Origin: Candidatus Aminicenantota bacterium
GTDB taxonomy: Bacteria > Acidobacteriota > Aminicenantia > JAMOAD01
Assembly: GCA_027061995.1 (NCBI GenBank)
Contig: JAMOUT010000007.1
Span: 1-63,174, forward strand
DNA: 63,174 bases
Reading direction: 5' to 3'
In this document: piece after piece, positions 33,901 to 42,170 of the stretch
Numbering within the stretch: position 1 is the first letter of the stretch
How the letters are laid out: every line of letters begins with the position of its first letter
Translations under genes and position numbers: made by a program
Notes under the pieces: model-generated
What the model saw: only the letters and a program-made list of their open reading frames with translations
The model's database searches: none
Told to the model about the DNA's origin: nothing

Positions 33901-35211
33901 ATGAAGAAAAATATCCTTTTAATTCTCTTTATTTTATTAATTTTCACTTTCTTTACCAATAGTTGTAATCTTAGAAAAAGGAAGAACTATAATGTTGTTC
34001 TTATCGTGATTGATACGCTGAGGGCGGATCATCTCCCGTTTTACGGATATAAGGGGGGATATGAAAAAAATACAGCCCCTTTTTTAAATAATTTAAGTAA
34101 GAAATCCGTAATTTTTAAACATGCTTTTGCCGCTTCATCATGGACAGCTCCAGCAACAGCCTCAATTTTCACCTCTTTATATCCTTTTCAGCATGGTGTT
34201 CAAATGGGACTTTTGGCAATAAAATTCGCTCAAAGAGTTGACCCTAATATTACCATTAATAAAATACCGGAGAAGATAAAAACCATAACAGAAGTATTAA
34301 AGCAAAACGGGTATAAAACTTTTGGCATTTCAGACAATTTGAATATAGGAGAACTTGAGGGATTTACTCAAGGTTTCGATAAATTTGAAACTTACGGATA
34401 TAATCAAGCTTCGTTTATTACGAAACGATTAATGGAATGGAAGAGAGAGATAAAAAAGAATGGTAAGTATTTTCTGTTCATACAATTTATGGATCCGCAT
34501 GCTCCGTATTATGGTAAAAAACCTTGGTATAAACATAGTGAAGTTTTTAAAGAGGATATTATTTCCAGATATGATAGTGAAATCAGATTTGTTGATTCAT
34601 ATATAAAAAAACTCTATAAAGAATTCGGATGGGGTGAAAATACTCTGTTGATTATTACGGCTGATCATGGAGAGGGACTATGGGATCACGGTCATATGGA
34701 TCACGGGAAATCTCTTTATATGGAAGAGATTCATGTCCCTTTGGTATTCCATTATCCTGAAATAAAGAAAAAGAAAATCATATATCCCGTCGTTAGCACT
34801 ATAGATATCCTTCCAACTGTCAGAGAAATACTCGGGATAGGTGAATCAAAAGAAGAGATGGGGAAAAGCTTGCTTCCTTTAATAGAAAACAGGAAAAACA
34901 GATTAAATGAAAGATATTTATATTCTCATCTTTGGAAAAATATTAGGACGGTTGTTGAATTCAGAGCGACTATTCATAAAAAATGGCATTTTATTATGGA
35001 TTCTCGGAAAAACAGATTTTTATATGATATGTCTAATGATAAAAAAGAAAAATATAATATTTATGGAGCGCATAGCAAATTAGCGGAAAAATTAAATAAA
35101 AAATTTACGGAATTTTATATTAATAGTAAAAAATATACAAAGCAAAAGGTGCATATAAAACTTACAAAAGAAAAACTTAAAAAATTAAAAAGTCTTGGGT
35201 ATGTTCAATAA
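33901..35211 (+). CDS. Sulfatase-fold lipoprotein with Thr at the nucleophile position
   Basis: The 436-residue product has a hydrophobic N terminus ending TNSC at Cys22, a plausible lipobox. The alkaline-phosphatase/sulfatase fold then begins at VIDTLRADHLPFYGY. The active-site block is SSWTAPATASIFTSLYP. Arylsulfatases have Cys or Ser in a C/S-x-P-x-R motif for formylglycine; here the nucleophile position is Thr82 and the Arg is missing. A phosphotransferase or phosphodiesterase activity is therefore as likely as sulfate hydrolysis. Metal-site blocks MDPHAPY and TADHGEGLWDHGHMDHG are intact. The tail LKSLGYV is common in such proteins. Confidence 0.85.
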   Translation: MKKNILLILFILLIFTFFTNSCNLRKRKNYNVVLIVIDTLRADHLPFYGYKGGYEKNTAPFLNNLSKKSVIFKHAFAASSWTAPATASIFTSLYPFQHGVQMGLLAIKFAQRVDPNITINKIPEKIKTITEVLKQNGYKTFGISDNLNIGELEGFTQGFDKFETYGYNQASFITKRLMEWKREIKKNGKYFLFIQFMDPHAPYYGKKPWYKHSEVFKEDIISRYDSEIRFVDSYIKKLYKEFGWGENTLLIITADHGEGLWDHGHMDHGKSLYMEEIHVPLVFHYPEIKKKKIIYPVVSTIDILPTVREILGIGESKEEMGKSLLPLIENRKNRLNERYLYSHLWKNIRTVVEFRATIHKKWHFIMDSRKNRFLYDMSNDKKEKYNIYGAHSKLAEKLNKKFTEFYINSKKYTKQKVHIKLTKEKLKKLKSLGYVQ

Positions 35212-35269
35212 TTATTCAATTACTCTCTAATTCACGAGATTGATTATCCTATATAAGAAAAGAGAATAA

Positions 35270-36988
35270 TCAATTACCCTTCTTAAATAATCCATATACT
35301 GAATCCGGTGTTATCGGACTCTCTCTCCCCTGTGAATCTACAGCTGTTATTCTGTATTCATATTCTGTTTTAACTGAACCAAGGCTTCTATCAATATATT
35401 TAAATTGGTCTGCGGATAATCTAATTAAAAATTTATAATTTGCCGAATATCCTTTCTTTCTTTTATAAATTTTATAATTTGTGATAACCGCTCCTATCTC
35501 CGTGTTTCTCGGATTTCTTTCCCATGTTATTTTATATAAATATTCTCTTGTAAAAAGAGTTCTGTTTTCTTTTAACTCATAATGTTGATTTAAGGGGGAA
35601 AATATACCTAAGACTTCTATTGTTCCGAAAGCATCATCGGTAGCTCCATCATTGTCAGTAACAACCAATCTTATATTAAAAATCCCTTTTCGGGTAAAAG
35701 TATGCTCAGTGGTTCTCCCTCTTGCTTTTGACCCATCGGTAAAAATCCAATTATACTTTACTATTTCCCCGTCAGGGTCATAGGAATTAGAAGCATCAAA
35801 TTTGACTTTTAAGGGGTATAAACCTGATTTCGGAGAAAATTTAAATTTTGCAACAGGAGGTTTATTAGGTTCAGGTTGAGGTTCTCCTCCGTTTATATCG
35901 AACTGAACAAAAACAACATCGTTTTGGTCTCTGTCTGTCCATGCTACAACCGCGCCTGTTCCTTTTGAATAATCAACTGTGGGGTGATATGTATTATAAT
36001 CTGAAATAGAATACGGGGCTGACCAATTTTCTCCGTTCCAAACGGAATATTGAATCTGGTAGCTTAAATTCCTCCAAACGAATATATGGCCATTGCCAAT
36101 AGATGCTGAATCCGAATAATACAGTTCATGCTCATGTCCTCCGCTGCCTATTATCATATGTTCCGACCAACGACCGTTAGTTTTTATTCTACATCTATAA
36201 GCTCTTGATTTAAAATATGTAACTAACACATTATTATTATCATCTACAGATACAGTTGGTCTGAAGCATGTTTCTCTGAAATTTGTAAGGTCTGTCGGAG
36301 TAGCCCATCTGTTATGTCCGTTATCATGAGTGTAAACAATTTCCAACATATCTTCCGTTGAAGATTTATCTCTGACTTCTTCCCATGTGGCATGGAATCT
36401 TCCGGATTTATCCGAATAAACATCCGCCACTTTGGCGGCATGATGATACCCTGTTATTGATATTTGTTTAACTCCACTCCATTTACCGGCCCATATGTTA
36501 ACAAAAGCATCTGAAAATAATGGATTACCAACATCCCATATGACACATATTCTATTATTTGTTGTTGCAATTCTCGGTTTTCCCATCTCATATCCGCCTC
36601 GTTGCGAGACTATAATAGGAGTTGTCCATGTGGAACCATCATAGGAAGTGAATTTTACACAATTACATCCTCCTTCATCATGCCATACGACAGAGAATCC
36701 GCCGGTTCTTCCTCTCGCAATATCGGGTAGTATATTATCCGCTGAGGATTGTCCGGGGATTTTGGCGGGCTTACTCCAAATGTCTCCTTTTCTTACCGCG
36801 TAATAGATGTATTTATGTTTGCCGACAACTTCTGTCCAAACAATCATTATCCAATTATTTTGATTTACGGCTATCCTTGCATCAATGGATTGATTTGATG
36901 ATTTTGAAATATTTACAATCCCGTTTTGTGAAAATGATAATCCGACTAAAGAAAAAACAATTAAAATAAAAAAATATATTTTCCTCAT
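35270..36988 (-). CDS. Secreted beta-propeller protein with PKD and FN3-like domains
   Basis: The 572-residue product has a signal peptide (FFILIVFSLVGLSFSQ). About 350 residues of repeated blades follow, built on alternating patterns such as ARIAVNQNNWIMIVWTE, PDIARGRTGGFSVVWHDE and PTVSVDDNNNVLVTYFK, resembling sialidase/BNR-type propellers. A PKD domain (~380-465, FDASNSYDPDGEIVKYNW, VTDNDGATDD) and an FN3-like domain complete it. No catalytic residues are evident, so binding is more likely than hydrolysis. The gene has no SD; a strong promoter lies six bases upstream of the ATG. It is a paralogue of the gene at 37060. Confidence 0.83.
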   Translation of the reverse strand: MRKIYFFILIVFSLVGLSFSQNGIVNISKSSNQSIDARIAVNQNNWIMIVWTEVVGKHKYIYYAVRKGDIWSKPAKIPGQSSADNILPDIARGRTGGFSVVWHDEGGCNCVKFTSYDGSTWTTPIIVSQRGGYEMGKPRIATTNNRICVIWDVGNPLFSDAFVNIWAGKWSGVKQISITGYHHAAKVADVYSDKSGRFHATWEEVRDKSSTEDMLEIVYTHDNGHNRWATPTDLTNFRETCFRPTVSVDDNNNVLVTYFKSRAYRCRIKTNGRWSEHMIIGSGGHEHELYYSDSASIGNGHIFVWRNLSYQIQYSVWNGENWSAPYSISDYNTYHPTVDYSKGTGAVVAWTDRDQNDVVFVQFDINGGEPQPEPNKPPVAKFKFSPKSGLYPLKVKFDASNSYDPDGEIVKYNWIFTDGSKARGRTTEHTFTRKGIFNIRLVVTDNDGATDDAFGTIEVLGIFSPLNQHYELKENRTLFTREYLYKITWERNPRNTEIGAVITNYKIYKRKKGYSANYKFLIRLSADQFKYIDRSLGSVKTEYEYRITAVDSQGRESPITPDSVYGLFKKGN

Positions 36989-36994
36989 AATAAT

Positions 36995-37023
36995 ATATTA
37001 ATATTCTAATTCTTTAATGTCAA
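36995..37023 (-). promoter_or_regulatory. Strong predicted promoter, leaderless type
   Basis: The minus strand has a perfect TTGACA (37023-37018), a 17-base spacer and TAATAT (37000-36995), then six bases before the ATG at 36988. Transcription should begin at or beside the start codon. Confidence 0.7.
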
Positions 37024-37059
37024 CCGATTAGTTGTTTTTTGACATTTTTTTGTTATTTA

Positions 37060-38556
37060 TTATTGTGCTCTTTTTATCATGCTTTCATTATTTTCATCAT
37101 CTACTGAACTAACGCCGTATATATATTCCTTATCTTTTTTAAAAGTTGAATCATAATATGAAAAGACCGTGGAATTAACCTCTCCTATCTTGACAAACTT
37201 ACTATCACTTTCTCCTTTACTCTTTCTGTATATTCTATATTTAACAACTTTAATATCATTTTTTGAATTTTCATCGTTTGCCACCCAAGAAACCAAATTA
37301 AAACTATTATTCCATGAGGGGTTGAGTTTAATGGTATTTATTGTGCTCACGGTAACGGACTTTGGAGGATATAACATTGCTGATACCTCAATAGGTTTTT
37401 TAGTTAATAAAAACACCTCTTTTTTATTGTCCGATTTTACTGATTCAGCGTAAATAAAGAAGACATTGTTATTGGGTCCTCCACTTGCAAACTCTGTAAA
37501 ATAAGCATTATTAATACCGGATTCCAAAAAACTCAAACTCTTATTCCAATTACCGTCTTTACCCTGAACACTGTAAAAAGCGTTTTTCAAATGTCCCCAT
37601 GCTCCTATGACCCATCCGACATAGATTTCTCCCGCAGCTGTTTTAGTAATAGTGGGGAGATTACTTAAATCTCCGTCATTTGAAATGATTAATGGCATAT
37701 CCCATTTTTTTCTCTGTGGATTCCATTTTTCATAAACTATATCAAATCTTGATCCTTCTTCATCCATCCAAACAACATGTATTGTCCCGTCTTCATCTAC
37801 AATTACTCGCGGATGTCCCTGTGCATCTCCCGTTGCATTTACTACATCGGGTGTAGTCCAATTCTTACCGGGTTCTCTTGAAGCTAAATAAACAGTCATT
37901 GCGTCATCTGTTGACGGATTATATTCCGGCCAAACCCCGTAAAATTTCCCGTTTTTACCCCAGACAACATAAGCCGATTCTCCTGCAAATCTTGCGGATG
38001 GTCTGTGTATTTTAACGGGAGAACTCCATTTGTCGTTTTCCCTGTGTGTTCCATATACTTTATAATTTTGAGTATAAGAGACAACTTGTAAATCACCGTT
38101 GGGTGTGGAAGCTATTGAAGGTAATCTGAAATTAGAACCAGGTTGCGGAAGTATCTTTTTTGTATCCTTCATTTTTCCATTAGCATCAATCTCTCTGAAA
38201 GCAACACTAAACTTAAAGCCTGAAGTATTAAAAGTATCAAGCCATACAATATAAGCGTTTCCCTTTTCATCAACGGCAATATCTGGCTCTCTTGACGGCC
38301 AACTATTGTTTGATATATTTATTTTTTCAGACCAGCCTTGAGCCGTATATTTTCTATACATAATATCATTATTTGATTCTGTTAAATATTCTTCCCATAC
38401 AACATGAATATTTCCCCATTTATCAACGGCTATTCTCGGAACAATACAATTATGATCTCCACCTTGAGAAACATTTATAGGGGTTTGGTTGAATAGCGCA
38501 AAAGAAAAGTTTGCTATTAGCAAAAAAGTAAAAATTAATATAATTATTTTTTTCAT
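37060..38556 (-). CDS. Secreted beta-propeller protein with FN3-like C terminus
   Basis: The 498-residue product has a signal peptide (IILIFTFLLIANFSFA). Blade repeats follow, such as PRIAVDKWGNIHVVWEEYL, PDIAVDEKGNAYIVWLD and PRVIVDEDGTIHVVWMDEE, each ~50 residues. An FN3-like domain occupies ~400-498. It is clearly related to the downstream neighbour at 35270 but lacks the PKD domain. GGAGGAAATTAAATG gives a normal SD. It starts 16 bases after the adaptor-barrel gene, so the two form one operon, probably making a cell-surface or outer-membrane assembly. Ligand unknown. Confidence 0.83.
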   Translation of the reverse strand: MKKIIILIFTFLLIANFSFALFNQTPINVSQGGDHNCIVPRIAVDKWGNIHVVWEEYLTESNNDIMYRKYTAQGWSEKINISNNSWPSREPDIAVDEKGNAYIVWLDTFNTSGFKFSVAFREIDANGKMKDTKKILPQPGSNFRLPSIASTPNGDLQVVSYTQNYKVYGTHRENDKWSSPVKIHRPSARFAGESAYVVWGKNGKFYGVWPEYNPSTDDAMTVYLASREPGKNWTTPDVVNATGDAQGHPRVIVDEDGTIHVVWMDEEGSRFDIVYEKWNPQRKKWDMPLIISNDGDLSNLPTITKTAAGEIYVGWVIGAWGHLKNAFYSVQGKDGNWNKSLSFLESGINNAYFTEFASGGPNNNVFFIYAESVKSDNKKEVFLLTKKPIEVSAMLYPPKSVTVSTINTIKLNPSWNNSFNLVSWVANDENSKNDIKVVKYRIYRKSKGESDSKFVKIGEVNSTVFSYYDSTFKKDKEYIYGVSSVDDENNESMIKRAQ

Positions 38557-38572
38557 TTAATTTCCTCCTTGG

Positions 38573-40936
38573 TTAGAATTTAAAAATTAATCCGAATGAA
38601 AATCTCGGATTAATTTTTCCTGTGGAAAAAACAGGTTTTGTTAATGTGTAATCCTTATTTTTATTCAAATCATTATATTTGTCTTCATTTAGTATCCATA
38701 AATATTTTTCCTTATTATATTCTACCAAATACAAATCACCGTCCACAGTTGAATCCTTAGGTAGATTGTAGGTGTATGTTCCCGACCAATTTGATTTCAA
38801 AAAATAATCAAAACCGATAGAGGCGGAAAAATCAATCTTTTCACTTAATCTGAAATTTAATTCTCCCCCTAAGAATCCTAAGAATCCGGTTGCTTTTGCA
38901 TTCAAATCTTCATTATAATTAAAAGAATATATATTTTGTGAATTTTGAGTTAACGAATAATTAAGTGTTTTAGTCTTTGTTATACTCCCGAAATATATCC
39001 CTATTCCACTATTTAATCTGAAGTTCATTTTTTCCCTGTTTTCCCAAACGAGAAAAGAAAATTTTCCTTTAATAACAAGATATTTTTCATTGAAATCATA
39101 AGGATTATAATCATAATTTGATTTTGAACCATTAGAGATGGAGTCCGAATATTTACCTGTTAAATCATGTTTTCTTAATAGATAGTCGAACTCTAAAATT
39201 AAAGCTTTTTTCCTGTCCAAATTATAGATAAATTCTATAGCCGGTTTTAATAAGAATATGTTTGATTTAATTGCAGGAGAAATGTTTTTTGTCGTTAAAA
39301 ATTGTGTTATTTCATCTATCTCTTTGGATTTTGTGAAATATGATCCGAAAGAAAGTCTTATTGCATAATCATATTTTGCTTTCTCCGTTCTCTTTTTCTC
39401 TTTTTTTATAAATTCGGGTTTTATTTTTTCTCCGAGTGGTTTTAGTTTATAAAAAACCGCAGAATAAATCATCTTATTTTTCTTTTTCTCCACCTGGAAA
39501 AAGCTATATTTATATTTAAGGGTTTCAGAAATCAAACTCATTATGTTTAGGTTTTCTCCTGCAAGACTGATTTTAAATTTATTGTAGGTAATATAGCCTG
39601 ACTTTAAAGTGCTATATCTTAACAATGTTTTATTTTTCTTAACAAAAGTCAAAAAACTAAACTCTTTTTTTATGATTTTTTTCTTTTCAACCTCTTTTTT
39701 AGCAACTTTATTCGGTTTATTGTTTTTCTCCTCTTTTGCTTCTATCTTTTTCCTGACCTCCGGTTTCTTGATTTTTATTAGTCTCTTAATCTTTTCGGGT
39801 TTCTTTGTTTCTCGTTTTTTATGTTTTTTCACTTTTTTTGTTGTTATTGTTTGGGATTTGACTTTGATATTTTTTTGTAATATTTTAACCACAATACCGT
39901 TTCTTACACACACAGATTTGTTAATCGGAATCTCTTTATGTTGTTTATTTATCTCCGCAACAATAAGATAATCATTTTCCTTGACATTTGAAGATTTATC
40001 TAATACATATTTATCATTATAGAAATCAATAACTTTTATATATGTTTTTTTTGCAATCATCTTTCTTACGATTCCGAGGAATCCTTTTTTCCCTTTTATA
40101 GTGAAAATATATTGACCTTTTAAATCTTCTTTAATATTATCTTTGGAAATAATAATATATCCTTTGTATTCTTTTTCAAGAATACTGAAACTGAATTTAA
40201 ACGGTTTATCAATTTGAAAGTCTTCATTATTCAAATACAAAATGACGGAATCATCGGATATTGATTTTATACTGACATCATAGGTATTGCCGGTATCAAT
40301 ATCTTTAATTTTAATGGTTTTTCTATCTTTAAAAAGTTTCCTTGACTGTTTATCAATATCGATTGTTGAGAACATGTTTTTCTTATTAATAATATCAGCC
40401 ACAATCATCCCCTCTTCAACCGGATCACCTATGTTCACTTTTAACGAAGAAATCTTTCCGTTAACGGTTGTTTTTATACTGTATTTTTTAGCTTCATTTT
40501 TAATCTTTTTTAATAAGGCGGTTTGTTCTTTAATTTTATTTTCAGCTTGCGTTTCAGCCCTCTCGCTCCTTTCTTTCCATGATTGCCTTTTCTTTAGAAT
40601 CTTTTTCCATTTATCAATTTCAGCTTGCACTTTTTTTATCTTATCTGACAAATTATCGTCTATGACAATAAGAATGGTCCCTTTTGAAACAATATCACCT
40701 TCGGAAATCTTAATGTCCGTTATAATACCTGAAACAGGTGATATGATATTTGCAGTTTCAAAAACAAAATCTCCTTGAAATTTTTTATATTTTTTCAAAT
40801 TTGATTTTGTGATTTTCTTAACTTTTACGATAGGCTTAGCACTGCAATGTTGAGTTTTTCCCTTTGCAAACGACACTAATGAAAGAAAAAATATAATTAT
40901 GATAGATAATACTATCCTCTTACTCTTTTTTCCCAT
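38573..40936 (-). CDS. Fusion of efflux-adaptor-like lipoyl domains to a C-terminal outer-membrane beta-barrel
   Basis: From ATG 40936 the product is 787 residues. Order: signal peptide (IVLSIIIIFFLSLVSFA); a lipoyl half-motif (ISPVSGIITDIKISEGDIVSKGTILIVID); a helical hairpin rich in Lys/Glu (~90-150); a second lipoyl half (TVNGKISSLKVNIGDPVEEGMIVADI); beta-rich stretches to ~365; a very basic Lys/Glu linker (~370-435); and then amphipathic strands rich in aromatic residues up to a terminal Phe (FSFGLIFKF), as in outer-membrane barrels. HlyD/MFP adaptors and barrels are normally separate proteins. A GTG at 40948 overlaps the SD and is unlikely to be the start. Confidence 0.75.
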   Translation of the reverse strand: MGKKSKRIVLSIIIIFFLSLVSFAKGKTQHCSAKPIVKVKKITKSNLKKYKKFQGDFVFETANIISPVSGIITDIKISEGDIVSKGTILIVIDDNLSDKIKKVQAEIDKWKKILKKRQSWKERSERAETQAENKIKEQTALLKKIKNEAKKYSIKTTVNGKISSLKVNIGDPVEEGMIVADIINKKNMFSTIDIDKQSRKLFKDRKTIKIKDIDTGNTYDVSIKSISDDSVILYLNNEDFQIDKPFKFSFSILEKEYKGYIIISKDNIKEDLKGQYIFTIKGKKGFLGIVRKMIAKKTYIKVIDFYNDKYVLDKSSNVKENDYLIVAEINKQHKEIPINKSVCVRNGIVVKILQKNIKVKSQTITTKKVKKHKKRETKKPEKIKRLIKIKKPEVRKKIEAKEEKNNKPNKVAKKEVEKKKIIKKEFSFLTFVKKNKTLLRYSTLKSGYITYNKFKISLAGENLNIMSLISETLKYKYSFFQVEKKKNKMIYSAVFYKLKPLGEKIKPEFIKKEKKRTEKAKYDYAIRLSFGSYFTKSKEIDEITQFLTTKNISPAIKSNIFLLKPAIEFIYNLDRKKALILEFDYLLRKHDLTGKYSDSISNGSKSNYDYNPYDFNEKYLVIKGKFSFLVWENREKMNFRLNSGIGIYFGSITKTKTLNYSLTQNSQNIYSFNYNEDLNAKATGFLGFLGGELNFRLSEKIDFSASIGFDYFLKSNWSGTYTYNLPKDSTVDGDLYLVEYNKEKYLWILNEDKYNDLNKNKDYTLTKPVFSTGKINPRFSFGLIFKF

Positions 40937-40968
40937 TTTACAAAACACCTCCTAATTTTTGGATAACT

Positions 40969-40997
40969 ATTTTAATAGAAAACCGAAATAAAGTCAA
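40969..40997 (-). promoter_or_regulatory. Predicted promoter of the adaptor-barrel/propeller operon
   Basis: The minus strand has TTGACT (40997-40992), 17 bases and TAAAAT (40974-40969). A leader of about 25 bases with AGGAGG leads to ATG 40936. Confidence 0.6.
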
Positions 40998-41160
40998 TTG
41001 ATACTTTCTGTTTTAGTGAACTTATCCGTTTATTATAATTTGTGTAAATAACAGAAATTTTTTTATGAAATATTCTAATTATTCATTGATTTTCTACAAA
41101 TATTTTTTTAAATAGAATGTTTTTTTAGTTCCGCTGTTATTATTTTTATAATTGTTCAAA

Positions 41161-41189
41161 TTGACTTGAAAACGCTTTTATATTATACT
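41161..41189 (+). promoter_or_regulatory. Predicted promoter, leaderless type
   Basis: TTGACT (41161-41166), 17 bases and TATACT (41184-41189) end six bases before ATG 41196. No SD is present. A TTG at 41166 would lie inside the -35 and cannot be the start if this promoter is used. Confidence 0.7.
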
Positions 41190-41195
41190 TTCACA

Positions 41196-42170
41196 ATGAA
41201 AAAAGAATATTTAGAATATGTTCGATGCCCTAAATGTAAACATAATTTGGTTTATCAAGACTCTCCGGAACAAAACGGGAAGAGATATCTTAAATGTAAT
41301 AATTGTTCTGCCGAGTATCCGATAAAACAAAATATCCCCGTATTCGAGGAATCCGAATTTGATAAAAAAACCGAGAGAAATTTCGGTTATTCATGGAATA
41401 TTTTTTCCGATATCTATAAAAAAGAAAAAACCGATTTTTTAAATTGGATTTATCCTGTTGATGAAAGTTTTTTTAAAGATAAAATAATACTTGATGCAGG
41501 TTGCGGAAACGGACTTCATGCTCGAATGGCTTCCGAGTTCGGCGCGAAAACAGTGTTCGGACTGGATTTGTCTTCCGCCGTATATTCCGCGTATCAAAAT
41601 ACAAAGGATATTGATAATGTTCAGATCATCAAAGGAAATCTTTACTCTCCCCCATTTGAAAATAATTTTTTTGATTATATCTATTCGATAGGAGTTCTTC
41701 AGCATCTTCCTCAAAAAGAAAAAGCGGTAAAAGTTATGTATGAGCTTTTAAAACCCGGGGGTTCTCTTTCTCTTTGGGTTTACGGCTATGAAGGAACTTT
41801 TTTTGTCAGAACATTTATTGAGCCTGTAAGAAAACTTCTCTCTTTCTTTCCCCCTTTTATTATCTTTATCATATCCGTAATACCCGCCCTTTTATTTTAT
41901 ATCACTGCGAAAATTTATAAATTTTTCTGTAAAATATCAAAAAAACTATGTAAAATTTTACCTCTCGGAGAGTATCTTTCTTATATGGCTGATTTCCCTT
42001 TTAAATATCAGTTTAATACTGTTTTTGATCAATTGGTAGCTCCCCGTTCCTATTTTTTTAAAAAGGAGGAATTGGAAGATATCTTTAACTCTTTTAAATT
42101 TAAAGAGGTGATAATTACTCCAAGAAATAATATGTCATGGAGAATTTTCGCAAAGGAAAAATTAACATGA
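41196..42170 (+). CDS. Class I SAM methyltransferase with N-terminal zinc ribbon
   Basis: From ATG 41196 the protein has 324 residues. A Trm112-like zinc ribbon (CPKCKHNL ... CNNCSAEYPI) precedes a Methyltransf_11-type domain (ILDAGCGNGLHARMA, FGLDLSS, FDYIYSIGVLQHLP, LLKPGGSLSLWVYG). A hydrophobic insertion (FFPPFIIFIISVIPALLFYI) may touch the membrane. Such proteins often act on lipid or glycan intermediates; the substrate here is unknown. It opens a four-gene run and its TGA overlaps the ATG of the next gene. Confidence 0.87.
   Translation: MKKEYLEYVRCPKCKHNLVYQDSPEQNGKRYLKCNNCSAEYPIKQNIPVFEESEFDKKTERNFGYSWNIFSDIYKKEKTDFLNWIYPVDESFFKDKIILDAGCGNGLHARMASEFGAKTVFGLDLSSAVYSAYQNTKDIDNVQIIKGNLYSPPFENNFFDYIYSIGVLQHLPQKEKAVKVMYELLKPGGSLSLWVYGYEGTFFVRTFIEPVRKLLSFFPPFIIFIISVIPALLFYITAKIYKFFCKISKKLCKILPLGEYLSYMADFPFKYQFNTVFDQLVAPRSYFFKKEELEDIFNSFKFKEVIITPRNNMSWRIFAKEKLT

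Noticed and set aside
35240-35273. Inverted repeat TTGATTAT/ATAATCAA at the end of the propeller-PKD gene as a terminator
   Set aside because: It is AT-only apart from two pairs, has an 18-base loop and no T-tract, and overlaps the coding end; too weak to call.
40287-40778. Long open frame antisense to the adaptor-barrel gene (163 codons)
   Set aside because: Hydrophobic composition results from the complement of Lys/Glu-rich codons. It has no SD and no family signature, and the opposite strand carries a coherent protein.
40937-40948. GTG 40948 as the start of the adaptor-barrel gene
   Set aside because: It directly abuts the AGGAGG, leaving no spacing; ATG 40936 is better placed.
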